64,000 nucleotides of DNA from Phaeobacter inhibens DSM 16374 (GTDB taxonomy: Bacteria > Pseudomonadota > Alphaproteobacteria > Rhodobacterales > Rhodobacteraceae), in assembly GCF_000473105.1 (NCBI RefSeq), contig NZ_AXBB01000006.1, positions 1 to 64,000 of the forward strand, given 5' to 3'. Shown here one piece after another: positions 15,541 to 24,137 of the stretch (its first letter is position 1; the number at the start of each line of letters is the position of its first letter). The position numbers and the translations under genes are program-made. Under the pieces are notes generated by a model. It was not told the DNA's origin, made no database searches, and saw nothing but the letters and a program-made list of their open reading frames with translations.

Positions 15541-16518
15541 TTACTCTTCCGAGGTTTCTGTCGTGAAACGCTCGTGAAGTTCGTTCAGCAGGATCTCGGC
15601 ATTTGCTTCAAACCATGCGTCAAACTCTGCGTTGTCTTTGGCCGCGATCGTCACCGAAACGCCTTTGCTACTGCGGCGCAGGTCAGCCAGAGGGCGGCCA
15701 TTCGGCCCGTCAAGCACTCGGGCAGGTGGGGCAGGGGCCTTGGCGGATTTGGGTTTTGGTTTTGCGCTGCTGGACTGTTTTGCAAGGGCCAATGCCGCCT
15801 CAAACCGGGCATCGGACGGCGCGGCCGGAAAGTTGGGCGTGCGCATTCGGTCCAGCACACGGGCGCGCGCTCCCGGCTCCTGCATCGCCTTGGCCAGCGC
15901 CATCCAGCGTTCGCGGCCAATGCCAGGCGCAGAGCCGATCTGACGGAGGAAATCCAAGTCAAAGGCTGTGCCCACCTTCAACATGCGCGACACCATCGGC
16001 ATATCAATTGACAGTGCTGCGGCGATTGTCTGCCGGTCATAGCCACTGTCCTGCAATTGCGCGGCAAATGATGCCTTTTCAATAAACGACAGATCCTGAC
16101 GTGCCGTATTTTCCTGACCCTGCGCCATCACGAGGGCATGGTCATCCAGCTGGCGGATCATTGCCCTGACCGGCACCCCCAGCTCACGCAGCGCTTTCAG
16201 CCGTCGGCGACCATAGACGATCTCAAATCGTCCCTGAACCTTGGTATTGGGGCGCAGCAGAACGGGCACCTGCTGGCCATAGGTGCGCAGGCTTTCGACC
16301 AGTTGACGGTGCGCGGCATCATCCAGACCCAAACGGTCCTCAAGCCCCGCATCATCGATCAGCGCGGCGTCGATGTCCTGTACCGCGTTTTCCTGCAGCC
16401 GCGTCAGCGAGGATTGCAGGGCCCCGACCGCGCCCCGTGGCATCATTCGGGCCTTTGGCTCGGGCCGCGAGGCGGTGGTCGGAGTGGTGTCAGAGCTGAG
16501 AATTCCTTTGCGTGCCAT
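15541..16518 (-). CDS. repB: RepB, ParB-type plasmid partition protein
   Basis: A 325-residue ParB-family centromere-binding protein. It has the ParB/Srx N-terminal domain (VPVLLRPNTKVQGRFEIVYG then RRRLKALRELG; ENTARQDLSFIEKA, the box II CTPase region) and a central helix-turn-helix (DRQTIAAALSIDMPMVSRML), followed by the RepB C-terminal dimer domain. The start is taken at 16518 (MARKGIL), where its ATG overlaps the repA stop (TAATG); an in-frame ATG four codons upstream lies within repA. It probably binds the palindromes near repC and works with RepA. Confidence 0.93.
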   Translation of the reverse strand: MARKGILSSDTTPTTASRPEPKARMMPRGAVGALQSSLTRLQENAVQDIDAALIDDAGLEDRLGLDDAAHRQLVESLRTYGQQVPVLLRPNTKVQGRFEIVYGRRRLKALRELGVPVRAMIRQLDDHALVMAQGQENTARQDLSFIEKASFAAQLQDSGYDRQTIAAALSIDMPMVSRMLKVGTAFDLDFLRQIGSAPGIGRERWMALAKAMQEPGARARVLDRMRTPNFPAAPSDARFEAALALAKQSSSAKPKPKSAKAPAPPARVLDGPNGRPLADLRRSSKGVSVTIAAKDNAEFDAWFEANAEILLNELHERFTTETSEE

Positions 16519-17693
16519 TAGCGACCCCATGCATGTTGAATGAGCGTTTCGATCTCTTCATTGACTTGGTTGAGAGAGTCTATTGCACGATCGTAAGTAT
16601 TTCGATGGAACTGCGTACGCTCTACTTCATAGACAGTTTGCTGAGTGAGGCCCGCGTCAGAAACTGCAGTAGATTTAAGCATATGCGCGGTCATGACTTC
16701 TTTGCCAAAGAGTTGCCTGAGGAAGGCAACCACCTGTTGTTGCGGCCCGTCGTTGGGCTCATACCGGTTGATCAGGAAGCGCAGGAAATCGAACTCCATT
16801 TGCGCGCCGGCGTTGCCAACCACGTCCAGAAGATCTGCGCTCATCTGCAGGAACTGCGACATTGAAGCGACATCAAGCATGTTGGGGACAACCGTGATCA
16901 GAACCCCGGTCGAGGCACAAAGCGCCGACATTGTCAGATAGCCAAGCTGGGGCGGGCAGTCGAAGAGGATTACGTCATAATCCGCCTCAACCTCCTGCAG
17001 CACCGCCGCCATGCGGGCAAAGAAGGGCGGCTGAACATTGTTGATCAGGGCTTGCGGTGTTTCATGTTCAAATTCCTGCAGCATCAACCCGGCTGGGGCC
17101 AGATCAATGCCGGTGAAATAGGTCTTCTGGATGATCTGTTGCAGCGGCACCGGATCATCATAGCGGATCGCATCGTAGATCGTGCCGGAGTCCAGGAAAT
17201 CATACTCGGGTCGATAGCCAAACAGCGTTGTCAGCGAGGCTTGCGGGTCGATATCCACCGCAAGCACGCGATAGCCCTTGAGCGCGAGCCGCTGTGCGGT
17301 GTGGATCGAGCTAGTGGTCTTGCCAGATCCGCCTTTGAAGTTCAGGAAAGAGAGCACCTGAACCTTGTCGCCCTCGCGGCGACCGGGCAGATAGGTGCCA
17401 GGCGTTTTGGCCGTGCTTTCAAGTGTATGGCGGATTGCCACTAGGTTTTCGGCGGAATAGTGACGCCGCCCACCGGGGGTGGTATGAACATCGAGAATAC
17501 GGCCGTCAAAATGCAGCTTGCGCAGAAAGCTTGCCGAAATTCCCAAGAGATCAGCAGCTTCACCTGCGCTGAACAGGCGCAGTTCCTTACGCGCATCGGG
17601 CGCAAAGCTCTTGAGCATGTGGCTCTCCAGCGCCGCCGCGAGCCGTTCGGCATTGTCGCGGATGCGGTGGTTTATTGTCGTGGACCCTGTCAC
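16518..17693 (-). CDS. repA: RepA, ParA-type partition ATPase and repABC autorepressor
   Basis: A 391-residue ParA-family ATPase. Residues about 35-85 carry a MerR-like helix-turn-helix (SAGEAADLLGISASFLRK, then GGRRHYS), used by RepA to repress its own operon. The deviant Walker A motif KGGSGKTT lies near residue 119-126, and the DIDPQASLT (A') and DCPPQLGYLT (Walker B) motifs follow. The start is GTG at 17693. It is the first gene of the operon and overlaps repB. Confidence 0.94.
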   Translation of the reverse strand: MTGSTTINHRIRDNAERLAAALESHMLKSFAPDARKELRLFSAGEAADLLGISASFLRKLHFDGRILDVHTTPGGRRHYSAENLVAIRHTLESTAKTPGTYLPGRREGDKVQVLSFLNFKGGSGKTTSSIHTAQRLALKGYRVLAVDIDPQASLTTLFGYRPEYDFLDSGTIYDAIRYDDPVPLQQIIQKTYFTGIDLAPAGLMLQEFEHETPQALINNVQPPFFARMAAVLQEVEADYDVILFDCPPQLGYLTMSALCASTGVLITVVPNMLDVASMSQFLQMSADLLDVVGNAGAQMEFDFLRFLINRYEPNDGPQQQVVAFLRQLFGKEVMTAHMLKSTAVSDAGLTQQTVYEVERTQFHRNTYDRAIDSLNQVNEEIETLIQHAWGR

Positions 17694-17748
17694 TGCTGCC
17701 TCGTCCTATATGGTAACGCTCTTTTTCGCCAGAGCTGTATTTACCGTT

Positions 17749-17777
17749 ATTTATGACGAGATAGCTCGACTTGGCAA
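17749..17777 (-). promoter_or_regulatory. Possible repABC promoter
   Basis: On the minus strand TTGCCA (17777-17772) and ATAAAT (17754-17749) are 17 bases apart and lead into repA about 55 bases downstream. Fair match to a sigma-70 promoter; not exclusive. Confidence 0.35.
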
Positions 17778-18291
17778 CAGATTCTTACCACAAGCAGGCA
17801 GAATGGCCCCAAAGGGTCGATTTTCAGCGGAAACACTGCACCAAGCAGTATCTGCGCCACAGGTGATAAGCTGTAAAGAGCCTGAATCAGGCCCTAATTT
17901 TGCAATTTGATCTGAACTTGCAGGGTATGCCTCAGGTGAGTGTTGTGTCGCCGGTCTACCCGTTGCAAATGTAGATCTGGTTCGAGATCAGTAGGGCAGG
18001 GGGGGCTTTCGGACGTCATTGCCCGGTCGTCCCTCGGGTATACCGCGCATTGTGCCAAGCGTAGACAGACGACACTCCTATATATGTTAATAAGTCTATA
18101 CAGTGAACATCGGTTTGATCAATGAAGGCAGACCATCGACACGGCATTGATCGCATCACTCGGGGACGAAAGAGACAAGACCACCATCTCACCAATTGTC
18201 AGCCAGAAGGGTTAAGGCACATTCATCGCGCGTCTCGGTGCCTTGAAACATGCTAATAAGCCGAAATCAGGAGATCTTAGCGTCAAAGATC
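17778..18291. other. Noncoding region upstream of repA
   Basis: About 510 bases with no gene I can support. One half of the replicon palindrome (AATTGTCAGC, around 18193) occurs here without its other half. Frames on both strands are broken and unrecognised. Confidence 0.45.
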
Positions 18292-18897
18292 TCAAATTGA
18301 TTTCACCATTTCGGTCGCGCTGGAAAACCCGAAGAGAAGATTGAGGGGGCCAAGCGATGTGATTGATTGTTCGATGAAACCTTCCCGCTCATAGAGCGCA
18401 CGGGCGCGGGGGTTGCTGTCGATCACATCCAAGCGCACTCTTAGAAGCTGCATCGATCTGGCGCGCTTTTCGACCTCGTGCAGCAATATCTTGCCAATGC
18501 CTTGCCCGCGCGCGTCAGGCTCGACGAAAATACCGTCCATCAGCAATGTGCCCGGTGTGCAGTCACGCTCCAAAACTCCTATCAACAGTCCACGCAGCCC
18601 AGCGGAGACCCATCCATGAGTTGCAAGAAGATCTCCATAATCTCCTGCTACAAATGCGCTATCTGGCGTCTTGAAGCCCGCGACACCAAGAAAAGCACCG
18701 TCTTGCGAAACCGCGCTAATGGCGTGGGACGGATTCATGACACGCTCAAGAAAATCGATCGCTTTTGCCTGTGGCCCGAGCGGATAGCGTAATTTGCGAG
18801 AAAAAGCGCGCCAATATCCATGCGCTACAGACCTGCGATGCTCCGGTCGGAAACCGGGTTCAACCTGAAAGGATGGTGATGGCCGGATTGTATTCAT
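18292..18897 (-). CDS. GNAT-family N-acetyltransferase
   Basis: A 201-residue acetyltransferase. The acetyl-CoA-binding motif A is clear in IFVEPDARGQGIGKILLHEV near residue 123-142, and the C-terminal NPRARALYEREGF is motif B. The N-terminal half is less typical. The substrate cannot be told from sequence. It is divergent from the hydrolase at 18950, with 52 bases between them that must hold both promoters. Confidence 0.85.
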   Translation of the reverse strand: MNTIRPSPSFQVEPGFRPEHRRSVAHGYWRAFSRKLRYPLGPQAKAIDFLERVMNPSHAISAVSQDGAFLGVAGFKTPDSAFVAGDYGDLLATHGWVSAGLRGLLIGVLERDCTPGTLLMDGIFVEPDARGQGIGKILLHEVEKRARSMQLLRVRLDVIDSNPRARALYEREGFIEQSITSLGPLNLLFGFSSATEMVKSI

Positions 18898-18949
18898 CAG
18901 GGCGTCTCCTTATCTATCTGTCAGATGGCAACTTTCAGGGCGATTTCAA

Positions 18950-19957
18950 TTGATACGGCAGTGGATCGTAGCGTGCGCCCTGGGGGTCACAGTCTTAGTA
19001 GCCCTGGTTGTTTGGCGCCTTAGCGATCATGATCTCGATTGGCGCCAAAGTGAGAGATTCAATTTCACTTCCGGGGGGGCGTCAATTTCGGGAACGCTTT
19101 GGCTTCCAGAGGGGGCCGCTTATGCAGCCGTCGTTTTAGTTCATGGCGATGGTCCACAAGACCGCGTTGCCGGTGGAGGCTACGCTCCACTCATCAACGT
19201 CTTTCTGGATCAAGGTATCGCCGTCGCGTCTTGGGATAAACCTGGTGTCGGCGCATCTGGTGGCAACTGGCTGCATCAATCTATGGCGGACCGTGCCTCT
19301 GAAACCAGCGCTGCTCTGAGTCTGTTAAATCAACGCTTTGACGATATGGCGTTGGGAGCAGTGGGGTTCTCTCAAGCCGGATGGGTTTTACCGCAGCTCA
19401 CACGCCGGGACGCCGACTTTTTGGTTCTGGTCGGCCCTGCGGTATCTTGGCAAGATCAGGGAGACTATTACACGCACGTGCGGCTGGCCCAGGATGGCCT
19501 GGATCCCCAGATGATTCAGGATATTATCGTGGCTCAGACTATCGCCGACGACCATGTGTTTGGTTCGGAATCGCAGCTTGAGAACGCGCCGACCGGCATG
19601 TCGGTGGATCGATGGCATTTTATTCGTGAAAATCGAGATGCCGACGCACGATTGGATTTGGCACAGCTCGACCTTCCTTTGCTGGCCATATGGGGGGCGG
19701 ACGACTTGAATGTTGATGCTGAAAATGACGCTGCACTCTATAGAAAGTCATTGGAAGCGGGAGGCGTTCACAACAAAATCATTCTCTGGCCGGCTGCAAC
19801 GCACGGTCTGCTTAAGTCCGCCGCCTACAACTGGCAGCTAACCGAAGACTGGTCGTCATTTGCGATCGCGCGATTCCTCGCTGAGGGGCGGTTTGCCTTC
19901 GCGCCCGGTACTCTGGATGAGATCACTGGTTGGATCAAGGAGCGGAACCAAATTTAG
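18950..19957 (+). CDS. Membrane-anchored alpha/beta-hydrolase
   Basis: A 335-residue hydrolase with an N-terminal membrane anchor or signal (ACALGVTVLVALVVWRL, residues 9-25), so it acts outside the cytoplasm. The fold is shown by the oxyanion strand VVLVHGDGPQD near residue 61, the nucleophile elbow GFSQAGW near residue 143 and a late TH for the catalytic histidine (PAATHGLL near residue 284). It resembles acyl-CoA thioester hydrolase/BAAT-like or dipeptidyl-peptidase-type lipases but is not assignable further. The start is TTG, which gives the complete signal segment. Confidence 0.8.
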   Translation: MIRQWIVACALGVTVLVALVVWRLSDHDLDWRQSERFNFTSGGASISGTLWLPEGAAYAAVVLVHGDGPQDRVAGGGYAPLINVFLDQGIAVASWDKPGVGASGGNWLHQSMADRASETSAALSLLNQRFDDMALGAVGFSQAGWVLPQLTRRDADFLVLVGPAVSWQDQGDYYTHVRLAQDGLDPQMIQDIIVAQTIADDHVFGSESQLENAPTGMSVDRWHFIRENRDADARLDLAQLDLPLLAIWGADDLNVDAENDAALYRKSLEAGGVHNKIILWPAATHGLLKSAAYNWQLTEDWSSFAIARFLAEGRFAFAPGTLDEITGWIKERNQI

Positions 19958-20059
19958 TATTTAGGGATCCCGTTATGATGGTTGCGACCCTCCGCCCCAA
20001 CCTTGTGCATTTAGCATCTGCTGGTTGGTCGAATACTAATGTTGGCACGACCATGTTGG

Positions 20060-21265
20060 TCAGGTCTTCTTTGACCGGTATTGCGAAGGGGTCAGCCCCA
20101 GTTCACGTTTGAATGCCGCGTAGAACGACGAGCGCGAATTGAACCCGACATCGTAGGCAATTGCCAAGATAGTCGCGTCGCTACTGCGCAGTCTGTTTTT
20201 TGCATCCTGGATACGCCAATGATTTATGTAGTCAAAAAACCGTTGGCCGATTTTTTCGTTGAGTGCCTGGGACGTATAATGTGTGGTGACGCCAATCCTG
20301 TCTGACAGATCCCAAAGGGAAAGATCGGGTTGCAGGTAAAGCTGCTCATCTCTCATCAGGGCCTCAATCTTCGTGGCAATCCGGTCAAGGCGGGCGTCAC
20401 TCAGCCCGGACCTGCCATATTTTCGCAACGGAAGTTCCGTCACAGAACCAACCGATATCTTCTTATTGGGTGGCACAATTCCCGGTCGCTGACGCATCCC
20501 CCAAAGGGCGATACTCCACGTCAGTGTGTATCTGACAATAATTGCCGCTAGAAGTGAATCAAAAAGAGAAGCCCCGAGAAAGCTCAGGTTGAACTCCGAC
20601 ACCACAATCGCAATGACATTAAATGCCCAGAACGCAACGACAGAGATCGCTAACCATCGGGCCCAGCCCAACTCTCGGTTTTCGGTGCTGGCAAAGAGAT
20701 CTTTCAAGCGCGTTTTATACCGGCTAAGCCGCTGCAAGATCATCACAGAGTAGATTGGCACCAAGACATAGAACAAGATCGTCGCGCTATAAAGGCCGAA
20801 CATAGCAATGCTCTGCCATATCACCAGGTCTTTTGCCCCCGGTTGCAAACTTGCCTGTAAGGGCGCTGGTAAAAGCAAAATATACAGATAGAGCACACAT
20901 GCGAACCCGATAGGCAGACTGTGCCATACCGAGCGTGGAACAGCGAACATTCCAGTCGGGTCACTCGTCAGACGCAGAACATAGAGCCAGAGCAGAAAAG
21001 GCTGGCTCATGGTCATCGGGATTTCTATCAGTTCAAACGCAAGGTTCATAAATCCTGGTTCGCCACCCGGCAGAAGATATGAGGCGGGTAAGGCCAGCAG
21101 CTCAACGGACTGGGCGACAAAAAACAGCGCCAATGGAAACCGGACGTGTCGATGCCGGTCGGGAAGTAACAACAGATGTGCGCAGAACGCTGATAGCACC
21201 AGTAGTCCGACGGCGGCAGCCAAGCGGAACGTTTCTTGATCAAAATTTAGCGCTGCGGGGTCCAT
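20060..21265 (-). CDS. AraC-family regulator with membrane-spanning N-terminus
   Basis: A 401-residue protein with about seven hydrophobic segments in residues 10-250 followed by a C-terminal AraC-type DNA-binding domain (two helix-turn-helix motifs; SDATILAIAYDVGFNSRSSF and YAAFKRELGLTPSQYR match the second). Such membrane-bound AraC proteins probably sense signals at the membrane. The start is placed at 21265 (MDPAALNF); the frame opens twelve codons earlier. Neighbouring genes are a hydrolase and an RTX serine hydrolase, either of which could be its target. Confidence 0.85.
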   Translation of the reverse strand: MDPAALNFDQETFRLAAAVGLLVLSAFCAHLLLLPDRHRHVRFPLALFFVAQSVELLALPASYLLPGGEPGFMNLAFELIEIPMTMSQPFLLWLYVLRLTSDPTGMFAVPRSVWHSLPIGFACVLYLYILLLPAPLQASLQPGAKDLVIWQSIAMFGLYSATILFYVLVPIYSVMILQRLSRYKTRLKDLFASTENRELGWARWLAISVVAFWAFNVIAIVVSEFNLSFLGASLFDSLLAAIIVRYTLTWSIALWGMRQRPGIVPPNKKISVGSVTELPLRKYGRSGLSDARLDRIATKIEALMRDEQLYLQPDLSLWDLSDRIGVTTHYTSQALNEKIGQRFFDYINHWRIQDAKNRLRSSDATILAIAYDVGFNSRSSFYAAFKRELGLTPSQYRSKKT

Positions 21266-21341
21266 GTGGTGACTAGATCCAGATATTAGCAGGGCCCGCA
21301 CAGTGGATACCGATGCTGCCCTGCATGCCTCTTTGCTAGGT

Positions 21342-23213
21342 TCAGAAGATAAAACTATCTTCCGTCAACGGCTCAAGCGAAGTTGCAAAAATCGAGACTT
21401 CGACATCGGCATAGCTGATCTGTGTATGGTTGCCGAATGTGCGGATCTCCAAATCCTCATAAATCAACCCGGTCTGTGAGAAATCCAACTGGTCCTTTTC
21501 AGCATTGAAATCAAAAATGAGGTCTCGACCGGAATCTAGTTGAAATACGAATGTATCCGCACCTTTGCCCCCCCAAAGGTAATCTCGTCCGGCGCCGCCT
21601 TCCAATGTATCATGCCCCGCGCCGCCGCGCAGTATGTCAGTCCCGCCGTCTCCCGATAGTATATCATCGCCTTTTCCGCCGCGCAGATGGTCGCGCCCGG
21701 CGCCACCGCTCAGGCTATCGTCACCTCGATTACCTACGAGAAAGTCGCTGCCACGTCCGCCTTCCAGTGTATCGTTTCCTGCACGCCCTCTCAGATGATC
21801 ATGCCCGCTGCCACCATCAATTTTGTCACTGCCATACCCGCCGCGCAAATGATCATTTCCTTGTAGCCCGATAAGCTGGCTATCGCCCTGCGCGGAGTTT
21901 GGCGCGTGCCGCAATATGTCAAAGTGATCGGTGGTTTGCGTGCTGATCCACAGTGTTGAGCCATCCTGAAAACTGAAACGCCCAGTATCAAGCTCCGCGA
22001 CCCCTTGGTCAAAGGTCAGGCTCGCGTCTCCCAGTGCAAAAACTGTCTGGGGCCCACCGGGCGCATCGCTATCTTCGGTGAGTGTAATCTCGGCGGCAGT
22101 GCCGGCAATGGTAAAGCTATCGGCAGCCGGGTCGAAATTGACCCATGCATCATCATTGTACACGGCTGCAAATGCGTCGACCAATAGGTTAGTCGGTTCT
22201 GCGTTCGAATGGGACGCAGCGATGGAAAATATCGTGCCAGATTCAACATGAAGGAACGTTGCGGTATTTGTGCCTAACGTCCCGCCTTGGAAACCGATAA
22301 ACTGCTGCCCGAAGATCTCTCCAGATGAAAGGCCAAGGCTTTCGCCTTCCACGCCAGGCGTTCCATCCGGTGCCCTGAAGTCCAGCATCTCCTCCATTTG
22401 CTCAGCGGACAACAGGCTGCGCGACACCAGTAAAGCGTCAAAGAAGCGGATCATGTCGGATGTGGTTGAGACGACACCACCAGCCGCGCCGAAATCCATC
22501 ATTACGTCGGTCACATCCAGGATCTGCCCCGGGGAGAGTTCCGCATAGGAGTGCAACAGGTTCTCTGCGCGCCCGTCTGACCTCAACGCGCTGTCCTGCA
22601 TACCCGCCGCTGAGAAAATGCGGTCTTCGAGAACCTGGCCGAAGCTGTCTCCGGTGACCTGTTCAATCAGCTTCTGCAATAGCAAAAAGTTGGTGTTTGA
22701 GTATTCATATGCTTCCCCCGGGGCAAAGGAAGCAGGCTCCCCCGTAGCGATCGCTAGAAGTTCGTCGACACCAACGGGACGGTCAGGATCCAGCAGAAGC
22801 AATTCAATGAATGCCGGGTTACCGGATTGGCCCGGCACGGTATCAAAGTCAGGGATTCCGGAGCGGTTGGACAGCAGCTCCCGCACCGTGACTTCGTTGA
22901 TATTAGAAATGCCTTCTAAACCTGTCAGGTCCATTTGGCCTGCTAGCGGCGCATCAAAATCGATCCCCCCTTCAACAACCAACTGCTGCACAATGACCGA
23001 AGTCATCATCTTGGTCTGCGATCCGATTTCAAACTGATTGGAGGTACTGGCGGCTTGGTCTCCGCCCCGTTCAACCGTGCCGGAGGCATTGTGTACCGAC
23101 AGTCCGCCGCGGGCAATTTCAATCAAGACAGCAGGTGCCGGGCTGTTCTCCGCGAAATCCAGCAATGCATGGATTGGTGCCTCTTTCAGTGCAGCTGGGT
23201 CGAAATGGGACAT
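21342..23213 (-). CDS. Beta-lactamase-like serine hydrolase fused to RTX calcium-binding repeats
   Basis: A 623-residue protein with two parts. Residues 1-360 are a class C beta-lactamase/D-alanyl-D-alanine carboxypeptidase-type domain: the catalytic SQTK (SxxK) is at 65-68 and YSN (YxN) at 171-173. Residues 449-553 are RTX nonapeptide repeats of the GGxGxDxL type, about ten units, which bind Ca2+ and fold after secretion; a C-terminal tail ends TEDSFIF, like other type I secretion signals. There is no N-terminal signal peptide, consistent with type I export. The T1SS genes themselves are not in the window. It could be an extracellular esterase or peptidase; a true beta-lactamase role is not implied. 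Confidence 0.88.
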   Translation of the reverse strand: MSHFDPAALKEAPIHALLDFAENSPAPAVLIEIARGGLSVHNASGTVERGGDQAASTSNQFEIGSQTKMMTSVIVQQLVVEGGIDFDAPLAGQMDLTGLEGISNINEVTVRELLSNRSGIPDFDTVPGQSGNPAFIELLLLDPDRPVGVDELLAIATGEPASFAPGEAYEYSNTNFLLLQKLIEQVTGDSFGQVLEDRIFSAAGMQDSALRSDGRAENLLHSYAELSPGQILDVTDVMMDFGAAGGVVSTTSDMIRFFDALLVSRSLLSAEQMEEMLDFRAPDGTPGVEGESLGLSSGEIFGQQFIGFQGGTLGTNTATFLHVESGTIFSIAASHSNAEPTNLLVDAFAAVYNDDAWVNFDPAADSFTIAGTAAEITLTEDSDAPGGPQTVFALGDASLTFDQGVAELDTGRFSFQDGSTLWISTQTTDHFDILRHAPNSAQGDSQLIGLQGNDHLRGGYGSDKIDGGSGHDHLRGRAGNDTLEGGRGSDFLVGNRGDDSLSGGAGRDHLRGGKGDDILSGDGGTDILRGGAGHDTLEGGAGRDYLWGGKGADTFVFQLDSGRDLIFDFNAEKDQLDFSQTGLIYEDLEIRTFGNHTQISYADVEVSIFATSLEPLTEDSFIF

Positions 23214-23379
23214 GTCAGTATCCTTGTGTTGATGCGAGAAAACCGAACCAATTGGTCCGCTTTACCCACCTGTCACAGGGAGTTTATGCTGGCGTCCGGA
23301 TCGGTCGGGACGGACAAATTCATCTGTACCCATGTTACATCACCGTGAGAAACTCCCTGAGATAAGGAACCGATCTTTC

Positions 23380-23856
23380 CTAACTACGTGTATTGCCGGT
23401 TCCAGAGGTTTTCCCGCAGGTTGTTTTCCGCTCCGCAAGCCTTTGCATGGGAAAGGTTTTGAAACCAGACTCGCCATTTTGGGGGTTTATCAATGCGCCT
23501 AATATCATTGGATAAGAATTAGGACTGCCTGCTGCGGGCCGGGCCGCTGCCATTTCTTGGGCAATCATGCCATCCATGGAATGGCTCATCAGGATGAAGT
23601 CTGAAACATCCAGACCGTTGAGTAGGCCGAGCGCGGCCTCTGCCATTGCGGCGATGGTGCTGCAACCGGGCAGGCCGGTGGCGGCGCCAAACCCCGGAAG
23701 GTTGGGTGCGATCACATACTCGCTGCTGAAGGCGTCGATCTCGCTCTGCCACTGAGTGGCGCCGCCCAGATATCCATGCACCAGTACTGAACCGGGCCGG
23801 ATCCAGCATGCAGATAGGGGAGAGTCGACATCAGCGTATCTACTCCAGCAGCCACA
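23380..23856 (-). pseudogene. Broken alpha/beta-hydrolase gene
   Basis: From an ATG at 23856 the minus strand reads MSTLPYLHAGSGPVQYW, the usual N-terminus of a short alpha/beta-hydrolase, but the frame is lost at about 23800. The next part (VLVHGYLGGATQWQSE and the elbow region MSHSMDG) is in another frame, and the C-terminus departs from the family after PAA near 23520. The nucleophile elbow has M in place of the usual G after the serine-flanking residue (SHSMDG). Two lesions at least, so non-functional. Confidence 0.65.
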
Positions 23857-23936
23857 GCGCTACGTCGGGCGCCAGAATGAGAATGGAGATGAGCAGTATC
23901 ATGGCGGCGAAGAAGGGCAGGCAGCCCATGATCACT
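23840..23936 (-). pseudogene. C-terminal fragment of a TRAP transporter large subunit
   Basis: A 31-residue open stretch, MGCLPFFAAMILLISILILA then PDVALWLLE, resembles the last helix of DctM-type permeases. Its stop overlaps the region just before the broken hydrolase start, as if the two were once consecutive genes. The rest of the permease is missing. Short, so only a suggestion. Confidence 0.35.
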
Positions 23937-24137
23937 CACCTGTTCGCGGCTTAGCCTGCGGTGGCCTATTCCGGTGCCACCGCGCGCCAATCAGTGTTGT
24001 TTCTTGGACTTCGTCCCCAATGCGTTGGAAAATGGGCAGAGGTTGTGTGTGTAGTGAATTGGAGGTGACTGTACCCGAAGGCGCTGGATGCTGTCGTAGG
24101 TCGGTTTTTGTCCGGCTACCTCAGCGGCTGCCTAGGC

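Noticed and set aside
18193-18202. A further copy of the repC palindrome
   Set aside because: Only one half (AATTGTCAGC) is present; the other arm is absent.
21342-23213. Antibiotic-resistance beta-lactamase
   Set aside because: The SxxK fold is shared by esterases and peptidases, and the RTX tail implies secretion outside the cell rather than periplasmic resistance.
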